The notes beneath the pieces were generated by a model. The model ran no database searches and was not told where the DNA came from. It saw only the letters and a program-made list of their open reading frames with translations. 64,000 bases of DNA from Trichoplax sp. H2. Lineage: Eukaryota; Placozoa; Uniplacotomia; Trichoplacea. The stretch covers positions 62,001 through 126,000 of the forward strand of contig NOWV01000124.1 in NCBI GenBank assembly GCA_003344405.1. The letters run 5' to 3'. Positions 11,300 through 23,111 of the stretch are shown in pieces. Numbering within the stretch: position 1 is the stretch's first letter; every line of letters starts with the position of its first letter. Made by a program: the position numbers and the translations under genes.

Positions 11300-12492
11300 A
11301 CCAGTAGACATAGGCAGTAGTGTTAAAGCCGAAAATATCAATCAAAAATTGATAAACTTTTAAAACTCTTGATGCATACCGCTCTAGGTCAATTAAGGTC
11401 TAAACAACAACAATGAAATAAAATAACACCGATCAAGTTTCTCTCAATTAATCCATATAAGGAAGCTAAAATATTTTTTAACTTCGTTTAATTCACTCTC
11501 TATAGCGAACAATAAGCAAAATTTTTCCATGCAACTAGTTAGCAAACAACGTTTTGAACATATTCCGCTAAAACTGTTTCTTTCGCTATTATTTCCATAT
11601 CCTTCAAAAATAAGCCTACGCTATTTTAAAGGTCTAATTATAAATATTCATATCAGAAATGCATTTCCAGTATAATTCATTTCTCAGCAAGTTTCGTTTA
11701 TAGCTAGACTGAAGATACATAGTCTGCAATAATTAGTATATAATATATTGTTATAAACCAATACGCGTAATAAAGTAAAGTTTGCATAAATTTCACAGAT
11801 CCTATAGCATTTGGGATATTCACCAGACTAATTAGCCAATATCGGCTCGGCAAAGTTTTTGAAAACATTGGTTTAGTTTAGAAATCTAGCAAATAGTAAA
11901 AGAATAAGGAAGATAAATACCAGGGAAGAATTACAGATATCGAGATAGATCTTTATTTAATAGCCAATTGTAAATTACTTAAGCTTTTTCTGCAGTACGA
12001 TTGCTTTTTCCACGCTTTAAAACTCTTAGTACAAATCTTTACATTAATTATAAATAAACTTTTACTTTCTCAATTAAAGCTGCTGAAGTTCGAAAAATTT
12101 ACCATAAATAAAGATAGAGTTCCTTCTTTTAATTAATTTTTTTAACTTATTCTAGTGACGTATTCGAATATGTTCAAAATTTCAATAGAAAACCCTAGAA
12201 GTAATATTTGAAAATTAAGCAAGATTTATTTTCAAATAGAGAAATAACGTAATGTACGTTAATTTCACATTTGGTATTTATTGCTGTTGTAATGACTAAC
12301 ATTAATATTAATTATCAATATTCAGATTCAGTTCTTTATATAGTGTAATTCATTTAAATTAGTAATATTTATATGAATGAGAATATATAAAGTTGATAAT
12401 ATTTACGGCTATACAGGCTATGGTAGGAGAAAGGGGAGCTAGCTTAGAGTTTTGACTAGATTTGGACTCGTTCCTCGCTGGTAATATACCTG
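11300..12492. other. Spacer, nothing recognised
   Basis: AT-rich sequence between GPCR pseudogene 1 and the family A LTR. No homology to the array genes and no coherent open frame on either strand. The putative promoter of the 10.35-kb gene would have lain at its left edge, but no distinctive motif is visible. Confidence 0.4.
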
Positions 12493-13122
12493 TGTGACAG
12501 TGTTATATACTATATTACAGTAGAAATATCTATGTTAGGATAATTCTGTTAGCCTATCCTTATTTAGTTAACTTCTAATTTGGATATACTGTGTTTTAAT
12601 ATAGCACTGACTTTTTATGACAGTGACACATATACACATACTGAAATTAATAGTTATAATAGGGAATGCAAATCATCTACTTACAGTTCCAATCATTGTG
12701 ATTGTAATTTACTTACGGTAGATTATAAATTATCGTAGAAATGTTTCGTGATAGAACATATCGTGATCTGACTATTCTGTATTAGTCATTACATGTCTAT
12801 GTTCGTAAATACTGTTGTCTACATTAAGGGAGCAGTAGCTAAACTTAATATCTAATTCAGTTAATGATTCCAATGTTAATCGTATTAACTATGACTCATG
12901 AACTATTGAGGAATAGCATATAAATGCAGTAAATCGTGTAATAAAATGGATTCTTAAACTTAGTGTTTAACGTAAAATACGAGGCGTTTAAGTCTTCGTG
13001 TAGTCTGCTAGTAGAGCAAAAGTGTTTGTGATAGTGCAGATATCGTTCCTTGATACGTGGCTCAAGGAACTGGCTTATTGATCGCATATTACGTTATCTT
13101 GTTGCAAAGCTGTTTTGTGACA
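12493..13122 (+). mobile_element. Solo LTR, family A, longest copy
   Basis: About 630 bp from TGTGACAGTG to TTTTGTGACA, so the terminal TGTGAC/GTGACA ends are typical of an LTR. It matches 16602-17056 (with internal deletions in that copy) and 46985-47438 (5' truncated). Shared landmarks are GTAGAAATATCTATGTTAGG, TTAGCCTATCCTTATTTAG, GTCTATGTTCGTAAATACTG and CTTGTTGCAAAGCTGTTTTG. The flanking 5-mers ACCTG and ATCGG agree at only 3 of 5 positions, so the target duplication is eroded or the boundary is off by two. No internal retroelement genes flank it, hence a solo LTR. Confidence 0.7.
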
Positions 13123-14170
13123 ATCGGCTTTAGTGTAATTTTATCTTTAGCTACTTATTGATGACTTCTAATTTTAACTTAGGAAATTGAATATTTTAAC
13201 GTATCTACTAGCCTGGTCTTTATTAATTACTATATCTCAACAATGTGTTACGATTTTTAAGCTACATGTTGTGACTCAGTTTGATCTTTTCGAATTTACG
13301 GAAGCTTGCAAAATTTCTGCTGAGCCAACAACAACAGATAAGTTTCCTTTCTTTTCTATCGGTGGTTGAAATCGACCTTTATTAACTACAACTAACTAAC
13401 TTACTAACTCACACTCTAACCGACTCCTCCAGATAGTAAAAGCGCCTCATTTATATACTCTAACATTAACATGAATATGCATAACTTCTCTAACATTGCG
13501 ATAACATTCTTGAGATACCATTTTTCAATATAATACAATTGACTAATAAACATACTTGTACCGTACAACATTGATTTATCATTTACCGGTACAGTAATAC
13601 AAGATAACGGCAACAACTATGCATAGTTAAGGATATTAATCCTTAAGAACAATATTATCTAGCGATGTTAGTCTAGCAGTCGCGACATTACATGTATTCC
13701 GGAATCTAGCGTACAACAAATTAATTCATTTTGCATAAAATGGATCGTTTACATCGTTTTCTAAAACTATTTAATTCAGTATCTAAATTTTGTTACTTTG
13801 TCTACACCCTAGTGCAATGGCTCTTAATTGTTTCATTGCCAAAATAGACTTGACTTGGACATCGCAGTTCCTATATTATAAACAACATTATGTTGTAGAT
13901 TTAATTCAATCAGACAAACTCATTAATTTAATAGAAGTGCTACTAATTCATTTGAAACATTCTTTGATACCTTATTGCATACCGTATTTAACATTCGTAA
14001 ACATTATTATATCCATTACATATAGCTATGAAATCTATCTTTAATCTCAAAACCACATATCTGTGCATTAAATTCTTTCGCAGCATTTTATGAATAAAAA
14101 TATTTCTATCCCTAATTGTTATCAAATCATATTAGTAATTTAAAGTAGTGAACCGTTTCTGGGTGATTAG
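13123..14170. other. Spacer with LTR-like fragment
   Basis: A pyrimidine-rich (CTAA)-like stretch at about 13383-13430, followed by TATA-like TTTATATACTC, recalls part of the LTR at 5460-6023 and may be an eroded LTR. An 84-codon plus-strand frame at 13790-14044 has no recognised domain. The left edge of this spacer is bounded by the family A LTR and the right edge by the 3' end of the 14.2-kb GPCR gene. Confidence 0.3.
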
Positions 14171-15151
14171 CTATCCAGTAGTAAATCGAAACTTTGAACG
14201 ACTTACAGAGTAAGTTAGAGATCGAGCCCTTTTAAAGACTCTATGAACACTAGCACGAACATTTTTATCAAATTTCAAGTAAATAAACGGATTTAAAACG
14301 GTCATATTGCTAATGAGTGACAAGGATAAAAGACTTAAGAAAAAGAAAACAGGACTCTCTTTTCGAATTTGATATGTCGATTTTTGTATAATGGCTTGTA
14401 TGAGATAAATAACAGAAAAGGGCCACGTATTCAGAACGTTGAAAGCTGAAATACTAAGTAAAGCTTGTATATGTTTACGCTTCTTGAGCTCTTCGTCTTG
14501 TTGATTGGCAGTAAGTTGTCCAGGTCTAACGTAATGACGTTGATGAACGATAATTCGCCAGTAAAAGAAAATAATGATCATCGATGGAATGATAAAGCGT
14601 ATTACTGTCGATGTCACCATGATTATAGTGTTATAATTGGTAACATTAAGATTATCACACAAACGAGTATCTTCTTGGCGAACACCTATTTGAGAATTTC
14701 CTAGTATCCCTATTACAGCTACAATAAAGAATATTGACAATTCACTAGTAATAAGAATCCGTTTCTTGTAAATGCGATAGAATAGTGCTAATGGTCGGAC
14801 AACAGCAAAATAGCGATCGACAGCAATCAAAGCTAAGTTCATAAATGAAATACCATAGGAAGAGAAGACAATAAATAGCACTAATTTGCAAATCACAGTT
14901 CCTGATTCATAATTCGCTAGTTTTCCTAGCATTACAGTATATCCGAAAAATAAAGCTATATTAGAGATAGAATCGGATAAAACGCAGATTAATATTAAGC
15001 AATAAGTTACTTTGTGAAAGTTTTTATCGGTTATGAATACATAGGAGAGAATTAAATTGGCAGCAAAACCGAATATGGTCAAAACAAAGCCCAAAACCGA
15101 AAATATGGTATAGAATTGAAAATAGGTACTAGTAACGGTATCATTAGACAT
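14171..15151 (-). CDS. Intact intronless class A GPCR, 326 aa (subgroup A)
   Basis: Seven-TM receptor expected in the plasma membrane, coupling to G proteins; ligand unknown. Approximate landmarks: N-glycosylation site N3, N1.50 at N32, D2.50 at D60, disulfide cysteines C88 and C165, DRY at 112-114, P5.50 at P189, Y5.58 at Y197, TWP at 242-244 in TM6, NPFIY at 287-291. The DRY arginine and NPxxY are intact, so signalling is plausible. TM6 lacks CWxP, with Trp at 6.49 instead. TM4 has Phe where W4.50 is usual. Position 7.43 is Ser, so it is not a retinal-binding opsin. The C-tail is rich in Ser/Thr/Arg. The start is the first ATG, which gives the short N-terminus seen in all paralogs. Confidence 0.93.
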   Translation of the reverse strand: MSNDTVTSTYFQFYTIFSVLGFVLTIFGFAANLILSYVFITDKNFHKVTYCLILICVLSDSISNIALFFGYTVMLGKLANYESGTVICKLVLFIVFSSYGISFMNLALIAVDRYFAVVRPLALFYRIYKKRILITSELSIFFIVAVIGILGNSQIGVRQEDTRLCDNLNVTNYNTIIMVTSTVIRFIIPSMIIIFFYWRIIVHQRHYVRPGQLTANQQDEELKKRKHIQALLSISAFNVLNTWPFSVIYLIQAIIQKSTYQIRKESPVFFFLSLLSLSLISNMTVLNPFIYLKFDKNVRASVHRVFKRARSLTYSVSRSKFRFTTG

Positions 15152-16065
15152 TTTAAAGGTAGAAAATTGTACAAATCGAACAAGTACAAGGACAATGACG
15201 ATGAATCAGAACCGATGCAGATTTTCTAAAATTATTTTAATAAATTTGAGTCGTTGAATAAAAATAATGATAAATTCAATCGATTGAATCGATGTAAATC
15301 TATTCGAACATGCTTTATATAGAAACATTCTTCTCCATAGAATGATGTAATATGGAAAGGTCCAGTAAACTATAGAGCATTAGAAATCAAAGAATGCTTA
15401 CTTCCTATAATTAATTAATTAATTAATTAGCTCTCCGTCACAACAGCGAAAGTATGCAATGTCGATGCTATGACAAGAAGAATCAAACGAGTTATTAAAC
15501 AATACGTCTTTGTTTAAATATCCCGTATAGTACATACTCATTCTGTTTAGCAGACATGTGATAATTAAAAGCGATTAGTACCTGCATAAATAATACATTC
15601 ATCACAAAACGATTATAAATTATCGTTATCATTGATACTATCTTTAACTGGAAGGCATTGTTACAATTAATTACTCCTAGCACATGGTATGCCAGTTATT
15701 TCAAATTCATAGAATTTAAGAACAAATCAATTTACAAGACCAAGCTCATGTAGTGGTTAATATGAGAAATAATTCTGTAGCAGACGATGTTTTGAAGCTT
15801 TATCGTTGATTGAGTGTCACCAAATCAAAAGTATATCTTCTTGTTTTATAGTTGTACCCATATCTAGAAATACTAGAATATCAGGAAAATTGATCATTTA
15901 AATACGAATAAGTATTCTGTGCGTAATATAACTTAGATTAGCAATACAATCGTGAAAGAATTGCAAATTTTTTGGTCTTAATCGAATATAGGTTACTGTA
16001 AGGTGCAAACCAGAGCGAATTGATCTCAAATCTGTATAAACTATTTTTAACATCAATTTACAGTG
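15152..16065. other. Upstream region of the 14.2-kb GPCR gene
   Basis: Holds the presumed promoter of the minus-strand receptor; no clear TATA box or shared element was identified. A short (TTAA)n run, TTAATTAATTAATTAATTAG, lies at about 15410-15430. A minus-strand 62-codon frame (15495-15683) has no recognised domain. Confidence 0.4.
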
Positions 16066-17097
16066 TATATCCATTTAAGATAAAATCCGATCACAGGAAT
16101 TCCAAAATTGTAGAAAATTAAAAACTTTATTAGTTTTAACACGAAGACTAGCTGCATATAGCTCTATTCTAGCCAAATACAACTATTGAAAGACTTCTAG
16201 AAAGAACAATCGGATAATCTAATGTCCCCTGCTATTATACTCTCCGTAGCCTTCACAGCTACAATCAGTATAGCAGCATTCTAACATATTTTACATATAT
16301 TCAGCTTATTATTAGTCGCAATATTTTACGGCGAACCATCATTAATCCAACATAGAAATAATTACAGTATCTTAATAGACATAATTCCTACCACTGAAAG
16401 TAAAATGAACTAAGCATACCCTAATATATGATTTATAAATCTATTTCTACTTCTAACCTTATTAGTAGCATAACACCTTACTATATATAGTCATTGGTAC
16501 TCTGGCATAGAGTCTACCCTTACAGTTTATAATTATGGGCTACTAAACATATCATAAGATAAATATGGAAAAGACACTACCGCACATCATACTAAAAATA
16601 GTGTGACGGTGTTATATACTGTATTAGAGTAGAAATATCTATGTTAGGATAATTTTGTTAGCCTATCCTTATTTAGTTAACTTCTAGTTCGAATCATTGT
16701 GATTGTAACTTAGTTATTAGTCATCAGATGTCTATGTTCGTAAATACTGTTGTCTGCATTAGGGAGCTGTAGCTGAAATTGATGTCTAATTCAGTGAATG
16801 GTTCTAAAGTTAATCGTACTATCTTTGATTCATGAACTATTGAGGAAGAGTATATAAATGCAGTATATCGTGTAATCAAGTGGATTCTTAAACTTAGCGT
16901 TTAACGCAAAATACGAGGCGTCTAAGTCTTTGTGTAGTCTGCTTGTAGAGCAAAAGTATTCCTGATGGTACAGATATCATTCCTTGATACTAGGTTCAAG
17001 GAGGTGACGTATTGATCGTACATTACGTTATCTTGTTGCAAAGCTGTTTTGTGACTCATGGCTAATAATCTACAATGACAATACTAAGTTTTTTACA
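16066..17097 (+). repeat. LTR-like repeat family B, copy 2, interrupted
   Basis: A more diverged copy of the repeat at 6241-6665 and 55741-56212. Shared landmarks are GCTCTATTCTAGCC, AGACTTCTAGAA, AGCTACAATC, CTCTGGCATAGAGTCTA and GGCTAATAATCTACAATGAC. It is split by a nested family A LTR (16602-17056). The ends are approximate. Confidence 0.6.
16602..17056 (+). mobile_element. Solo LTR, family A, nested in repeat B
   Basis: About 455 bp, TGTGACGGTG to TTTTGTGACT, similar to 12493-13122 but with two internal deletions. The uninterrupted target is preserved in the two other B copies (ACTAAACATGGCTAA). Here the left flank reads ACTAAA-AATAG and the right flank CATGG-CTAA. This fits a 5-bp target duplication of CATGG with two later changes on the left. 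The nesting shows that family A was active after family B had spread. Confidence 0.75.
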
Positions 17098-17717
17098 TTA
17101 TTTTGTCCAGACGTAATGAAAGGTAAGGTGTAGAAATCAAGTTATGAAACTTTAGCTAACTTTGATTCTACGTTCGTGGCACTCTAGTCGACTTTACGAA
17201 ATTTTGAAAGGAAAAAAAATATGGGAAACAAACGATCAACAATTTATTAAGAAAAATACGAGTTAGTAATTCTGGCGTAAGTCAAGTAATTAATCACGTA
17301 CAGTCGTAAGCAATAAACTCATTTATTCTGAAGTTTTCGTCTTACTGAACCGTAATAATTATATTAAATATTGCACAGTGCTTATACCTACAGTTTAAGA
17401 TATCAGGCGATTTATGCGGGCGCCTTCAAATATGCCAGGGCGTATAACTGTTCTTTTTTACGGTATTAAATTAAAACAACTATAAACCAGACAATCGCTA
17501 AGATATACAGCTTGATTTCTACAAATAATGCAGGTAAGATAACAATATTCAAGAAGCGGTAAAGAAAATTTTTAGTTAAATTGAATTATCTGAGTAGTGT
17601 CACATTTCAGATTTATTCTCCACGTTATGAAATATTACCATGACAATAGTCATGTACATTTTTATTCTAGCAAAATTACTATGCTAGACAGTTGAATAAC
17701 TCACAATACTATAGTAC

Positions 17718-18628
17718 TGTAGGAAACTAGATTGCAGTGATACCACAGTAAATAAGGTGGTAGACTAGCGGTCTTAGATTCAACTTATCAAGTGTAATGG
17801 GCATCGTAGATGATTAGTGGATAATGTTATAGATGTTAATGGAAAGGCTAAGTGAGGCTGCTAGGCGCCTCAGTTAGTGGCACCAGCACATCTCAGTGAA
17901 TTACACATGATTGGCCCAGAATGAGGGATGACAATCGAATCTAGCTATGTAATAATATCTTCTTTAAAGCGTAAAGTATTTTAAGGTAGACGATGATGGA
18001 AGGTATAAAGGATTTTATTGAGATACAAGTTATAGGCTAACAATGATATGGTTGTTATAGATAAGGTATTTGAGATAGCAGGAACGTAGGAACTGACTAA
18101 CGAGTTAGCGTACGAGGGTATTTATAGGTTTTAGATGAGATTGAGATAATGTCTTTATATGTATAGCATGTCGTCTATATGTGGTCATGATGTCGTACAT
18201 TATGAACGTAATGCAATACAGTACTTAAACGGTATGTGATAAGTATTCGTATATTAGGATATTGCTATACTAGGCATCTTCTATATAAGATCATTATGTT
18301 ACAGCTAAGGGTCCTGCTCTTGCAGGGGCAATATCGAATGTCAAGTAGCATAAGGAATAGTATAGGAAATGTTAAGTAGAATTTTACTTGAATTGATCGG
18401 AAACGGATTCGATAAACATGTTTGTCAATAAGCTTTCTAGGTATGTACAAAAGGCTCTCTCCTTTAGGGAAGAGACGGGTCTATAGCCTTTGAGCTAGCT
18501 GTGTGTAGTTGCGTGGTCTTAAGTTCTACGATTGTAATATTCAACAGTAAATTTTAAGTAATAAACTATTTTTAACCGTTACATTGAGGAGTTACTTCAT
18601 TGCGTAAAGATATCGCAGGGCTAAAGGT
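17718..18628. mobile_element. 911-bp insertion in duplication unit 1
   Basis: This stretch is absent from the equivalent site in unit 2 (around 22255-22270) and is flanked by AGTAC at 17713-17717 and 18629-18633, a 5-bp direct repeat. It begins TGTAGGAAAC but ends GCTAAAGGT, so it does not obey the TG...CA rule and the class is unknown. It contains the GC-richer GTGAGGCTGCTAGGCGCCTC near 17850. No convincing open frame. Confidence 0.45.
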
Positions 18629-19718
18629 AGTACTTATTATAAGTGCGATATCCGATACGATATGCACTTATCGTAGTAGACTTTACAGATAATAACCACA
18701 TGAAAGATTAACGTGAGAGGAATTTTATTTTTGATTCTGATGATTTCTGGAAGCGTTCATGTAATCCTTATATCTATTCGATAGCTAAACTATAATATTT
18801 AGTGTGCTATTAAAATACTAAATCTTTGCTATAAAATTTTAAACACCATCCTTAAAGACTCTATGATTTAAATATTAGAGCAAAACTAAGGAGTTAGATA
18901 CGGAACCGAGTAAATACAATATGTTATTTCAATATTAATTTTTTGGTATCTTAATCTTAAAATGAAATATGACAGATAACTGTAGCAGCTAGAAATTAAG
19001 TAGTATTTTTAAATCTCTGAATATCACTAGACAACATCAAAATTTGCCTATTTAATTGTACGAATACAATTCTATATTGATAGCATTATAGCTTCTTTGA
19101 TATCCAAGCCAAATACTGTGAATCCTTGTTAGAAATGCCAAAATATTTTTTAGGAAGAATTAATAATTATGCATAGAATTGCCATTTACATCTTCAAAAT
19201 GGCTACAATAGAAGAAATGTGAAGTTTTCTTATAAGAACTGATAACTTTCGGGAATGAAAGCTTATATTTATTTAATAATCTATAAATTTGAATAACCGA
19301 TTTTTTCGATGTATCACCAACAAAGGAGTTGCAATTTACACTTTTCATCATAGTATCTACGTATTTGAATAGTTAAAATTATAAATCATTAAAATTTATT
19401 TTAAAATCACATTTCCTATTTCTGGTAACAAAAAGAGTATTCTCGCTACAACTATAATCGATACAATAATATTGAGTTAAATGCATCCTATAATAATAAC
19501 AAATTATTTAATAGAGTAAAAATCTGGTGTGCAATGCATTCTATGATAAATGACTTTAGCTTCTAAGTCTAATTTAATAAAGTGAGTAACCAGCTCCAAC
19601 GACATTAGAATTTCTAAAACAAAGCGAAACTCTAACAACTGCTCATACATGTTAGGAGTATTTTGCTTAACAATTTCGAAAAAGCAATAAAAGACTTCTT
19701 AATAGAATTCATATTCTT

Positions 19719-20681
19719 TCAGCTTCCTCTTTTGTTAGTGCCATGTAGATTTTTCAATATCTCATGAAATCTTTTGCGAATATTTCCATCAAATTTTAGA
19801 TATAGAAACGGACTTAGGACTGTGATGTTATTGGCGGTAGTCAGAGACAACATGCATACCGTAAAAAGCCCTGGATTACTTCTTTGTATCTGTAACATAG
19901 GTGTCCTGGTTACACCACATACGAATAAGACTAGGAAGAAGGGGAATGTGGCCGATACGTAAAAAGACGAGATACTAATTAACGATTTAACTAGCTTGTA
20001 TTTATTAGATGTTGTATGTTGCATCTGCTGTAGTTGTTGCCCGGGTCTAATATAATTCCGCTGAAACAGTATGATTCGCCAGTAAATAATGATAATAGCC
20101 ATCGAAGGCAATATGTAATAGAAGACGGAGAATGAAACCAAATATACTCCAACCGATACTGTCATATTGGGATAATCACACATACTCGTATATTCATTCT
20201 CATCCTGAGATTGAAGGTAAACCGTATCAGGTATGGCTATTGATCCTGATAATAACCAAATAAATATTTCGCTAATAATAACAATCTTCTTTTTATTAGT
20301 TCTATAAAAGTTATTTAACGGTCTAACGATGACAAAATATCGATCTATGCTAATTAAGCATAAATTAAAAATGGAAACACCATATGAAATGTTAATAATT
20401 ATTCCAGATATCTTACATACTGTGCCCATGGTATAAGATTGATTCATGCTTATTCCCAGTAGCATTCCATTAGAAATGAGTCCCGATATATTCGATACTG
20501 CATCGGAAATTGCGCAAATCAGCATCAAATTGTAAGTTATCTTACGAAAGTATTTGTCGCTTATAAAGATGTATATAATCAAAGTATTGGCGATTAAGCC
20601 AACTGCAGCTATAGTTATTATAACTGAAGCATAAATATTAGCAATTTGAAAGCTATATGTTGTAGTATTAGATATTGTCAT
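19719..20681 (-). CDS. Intact intronless class A GPCR, 320 aa (subgroup B)
   Basis: Full-length receptor. Landmarks: glycosylation site N5, N1.50 at N32, D2.50 at D60, C89 and C168, DRY at 113-115, W4.50 at W142, PNMT glycosylation site in the second extracellular loop (N172), P192, Y200, TFP at 245-247. The NPxxY motif reads SPFLY (S290): the conserved Asn that helps hold the active state is replaced. The nearby pseudogenes at 23.1 and 46.1 kb share this Ser. ICL3 begins FQRNYIRPGQQLQQMQ. The partner copy in unit 2 is dead, so this is the surviving member of a recent duplicate pair. The start is the first ATG after an ATCATTTCA context shared with neighbours. Confidence 0.93.
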   Translation of the reverse strand: MTISNTTTYSFQIANIYASVIITIAAVGLIANTLIIYIFISDKYFRKITYNLMLICAISDAVSNISGLISNGMLLGISMNQSYTMGTVCKISGIIINISYGVSIFNLCLISIDRYFVIVRPLNNFYRTNKKKIVIISEIFIWLLSGSIAIPDTVYLQSQDENEYTSMCDYPNMTVSVGVYLVSFSVFYYILPSMAIIIIYWRIILFQRNYIRPGQQLQQMQHTTSNKYKLVKSLISISSFYVSATFPFFLVLFVCGVTRTPMLQIQRSNPGLFTVCMLSLTTANNITVLSPFLYLKFDGNIRKRFHEILKNLHGTNKRGS

Positions 20682-21752
20682 ACTGAAATGATCGGATGAT
20701 CGTTAAGTCTAACGTAGACGTAAATGAAATATATTCGAGGTCTTGAGTGAATGAAGCTTTGTAACTTAAGTTAGTAGATAGGTTTTACTATTTTCTCTTA
20801 CTGAAGCAATCTAACTGACTTTACCGGAACCAATACCACTTAAATATCAATTGATTAGTATTGTTCTTAAAAGATCGATATTATGGTCCATTATTAGCTA
20901 AATTATTGTTAAGTTTCACCGATACCTGCAGCTGTCGAAATTATTATTCGGAATAACTATATAGTGTGGACTTGAAATAACTTAAAAATAGAAATTAAAA
21001 GCAGAAAACAATCTGGTATTGAGCGAGACTTTTAGATCTTCTTTAGCTTGTTTATTGAATTTTTGTTTTAAACACTGTATCATATTGTAATAGAAATCGA
21101 TATAATACAGCCCTGAAAAGATTATCGTTCTGTAACCAGTGCTAGTATATTAACGATTGAAAGATACTGCTTCAGCATATTTAGGTAATTAAAGCCTGCA
21201 ATCTATTTAGCATTCTCAAGCTGTAAGTAGTGTTATGTAGTGTTATACGGTCTATTAGTTCACAATAACAAGTTACAGTATCAAATAACAAGAATCGAAT
21301 CGGGTTATATCTTATCACTGGCCTTTATATTGATAGTCAGTTGTATGTTGCACTATATCACGAGTTAGTACTGGCGAGATTCAAGTGATTACATACTCTC
21401 GAAAGCGACAAAACATTATTTATCTTGAAGTTTTTGTCTAACTGAACCGTAATAATTAGAGTAAATAGTACACAACACTTATACTTACGCCATAAGATAG
21501 CAGAAGATATAAGTGAACGCCTGTAAAAACGCCCGAGTACACTAGCTTATCATCAAATTGAAACAACTATAGACCTGATAATCGTTAAGACAAACGGCCT
21601 GATTTTTTTAAGTAATTTAGGTAGGTAGGATAGCAATGTCCAAAAAGCGATAGAGAGAATTTTTTAATTAAATTTAATTATCTGAGTAGTGTCCTATTTT
21701 AGATTTATTCTTCACGTGATGTAATACTGCTATAAGAATAGCAATGTACCAT

Positions 21753-22202
21753 TGTTACAGTGCTTAGCTCTGTAATACTATCGTGTTGAGTCTCGATGCT
21801 TTAATTTGCTTTCACCAATTTATTTTTAGTTAATCTTGTTTACGAGTTGTAGCTATAATAACTCGTTATAATTGTTGGCGTCTCATCCCTATACTGAGAT
21901 CTATAAGTTACGGTAGCTAAAATGTTGACTATTGTCACCACTCCGTAGTGACAATCCTAAATAGGATTGAATTAGGTAATTAATCAATCAGTTCGGAGCT
22001 AGTGTTGTAGAGTGAGGGTTCTGTGTGATTAGTAGTAAAGCACAATAAGTTTGTTTCTACAAAACGTATCGTAGAGTCTCTTTTTGCGAATAGAAGCAAG
22101 TCAGTGTTCATCCACAATGATCCTCAAGAGTTAGTTGGAGATCTATCGGAACTAACAATTGAGTCTAGTGTTCCGATCGCGTTTAAAAACTGCTTTATAA
22201 CA
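21753..22202. mobile_element. Solo LTR-like insertion in duplication unit 2
   Basis: About 450 bp, TGTTACAGTGC to GCTTTATAACA, flanked by ACCAT (left) and ACCGT (right), a 4/5 target duplication. Unit 1 lacks it at the corresponding site (GTACATTTTTATT). It contains TATTGTCACCACTCCGTAGTGACAATC, a short inverted repeat, near 21933. The insertion postdates the segmental duplication or was lost from unit 1. Confidence 0.6.
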
Positions 22203-23111
22203 ACCGTACGTTCTTATTACAGTAAAATTACTACGCCGAACAGTCACATAACGGATAACACTATCGTATAAACGACATACACTCATTGCTGTAGACCTTA
22301 CAAGTAGTCAACATATCAAAGATTATCGTCGGAGGAATTTTTATTTTTGATTCTGATGATTTATGCAAGCGTTTAAGTAACCGTTAGATCTATTAGTTAG
22401 CTAAACGATAACATTTTATGTTCTATTCAAATGCTAAATCTTTGCTATGAGATTTTAAATTCCATGCTTAAAAGAGTCTATGATTTAAATATTAAAACAA
22501 AACTAAAGACATAGATACGGAATTGAACAAACAGAATAATTAACTTCAATGTGGCTTCTTCGGCATTTTAAGACGATATAAGATCGTCAACTGTAGTGGC
22601 CAGTTATCAAGTAGCATTTTTAAATCTCTAAATATACTAGACAACATCAAAATTTACCTATTTTGCTGCACGAATATAATGCTGTCTTAATAGCCTTATA
22701 ACATCTATTCGCAGCCCAAGCCAAATACTGTGAATTCTCATTAGAAATGACAAATTCTACTGTAACATTGAATAATAATTATGTGTAGATATCACGATTT
22801 ACATCTTTGAAATGGCTACAACAGTAGCAATTTGTAGTTCTTTTATAAAAACTGATAACTGTAACAAATGAATTTCAGTTTACACTTTTCATCTTAACAA
22901 TATTTAGTTAAATACTTGAACCTCTAAATCATTAAAATTTGCTCTAAAATCACACTTTGTATTTCTGGTAGCAGAAAGAATGATTTCGCTTTAACTGTAA
23001 TTGATACTATAATAATGGGACAAATACATCCTATAATAATAGCAAAGTGTGTTACAGAGCAATAATCTAGTATGAAATGTATGACGTGATTATTACTTGC
23101 AGTTTTTTTGG

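Larger units (their letters stand above)
17259..21115. repeat. Tandem segmental duplication, unit 1
   Basis: Homologous, flank by flank, to 21361-25327. It starts at CGAGTTAGTA (17259) and ends after AGATCTTCTTTAGCTTGTTTATTG and the following AATCGATATAATAC. It contains the intact GPCR gene 19719-20681 with its 3' and 5' flanks. The two units differ by insertions (17718-18628 here; 21753-22202 in the other). The presence of matched flanking non-coding DNA shows that the GPCR pair arose by unequal crossover or another DNA-level duplication, not by retroposition. Confidence 0.8.
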
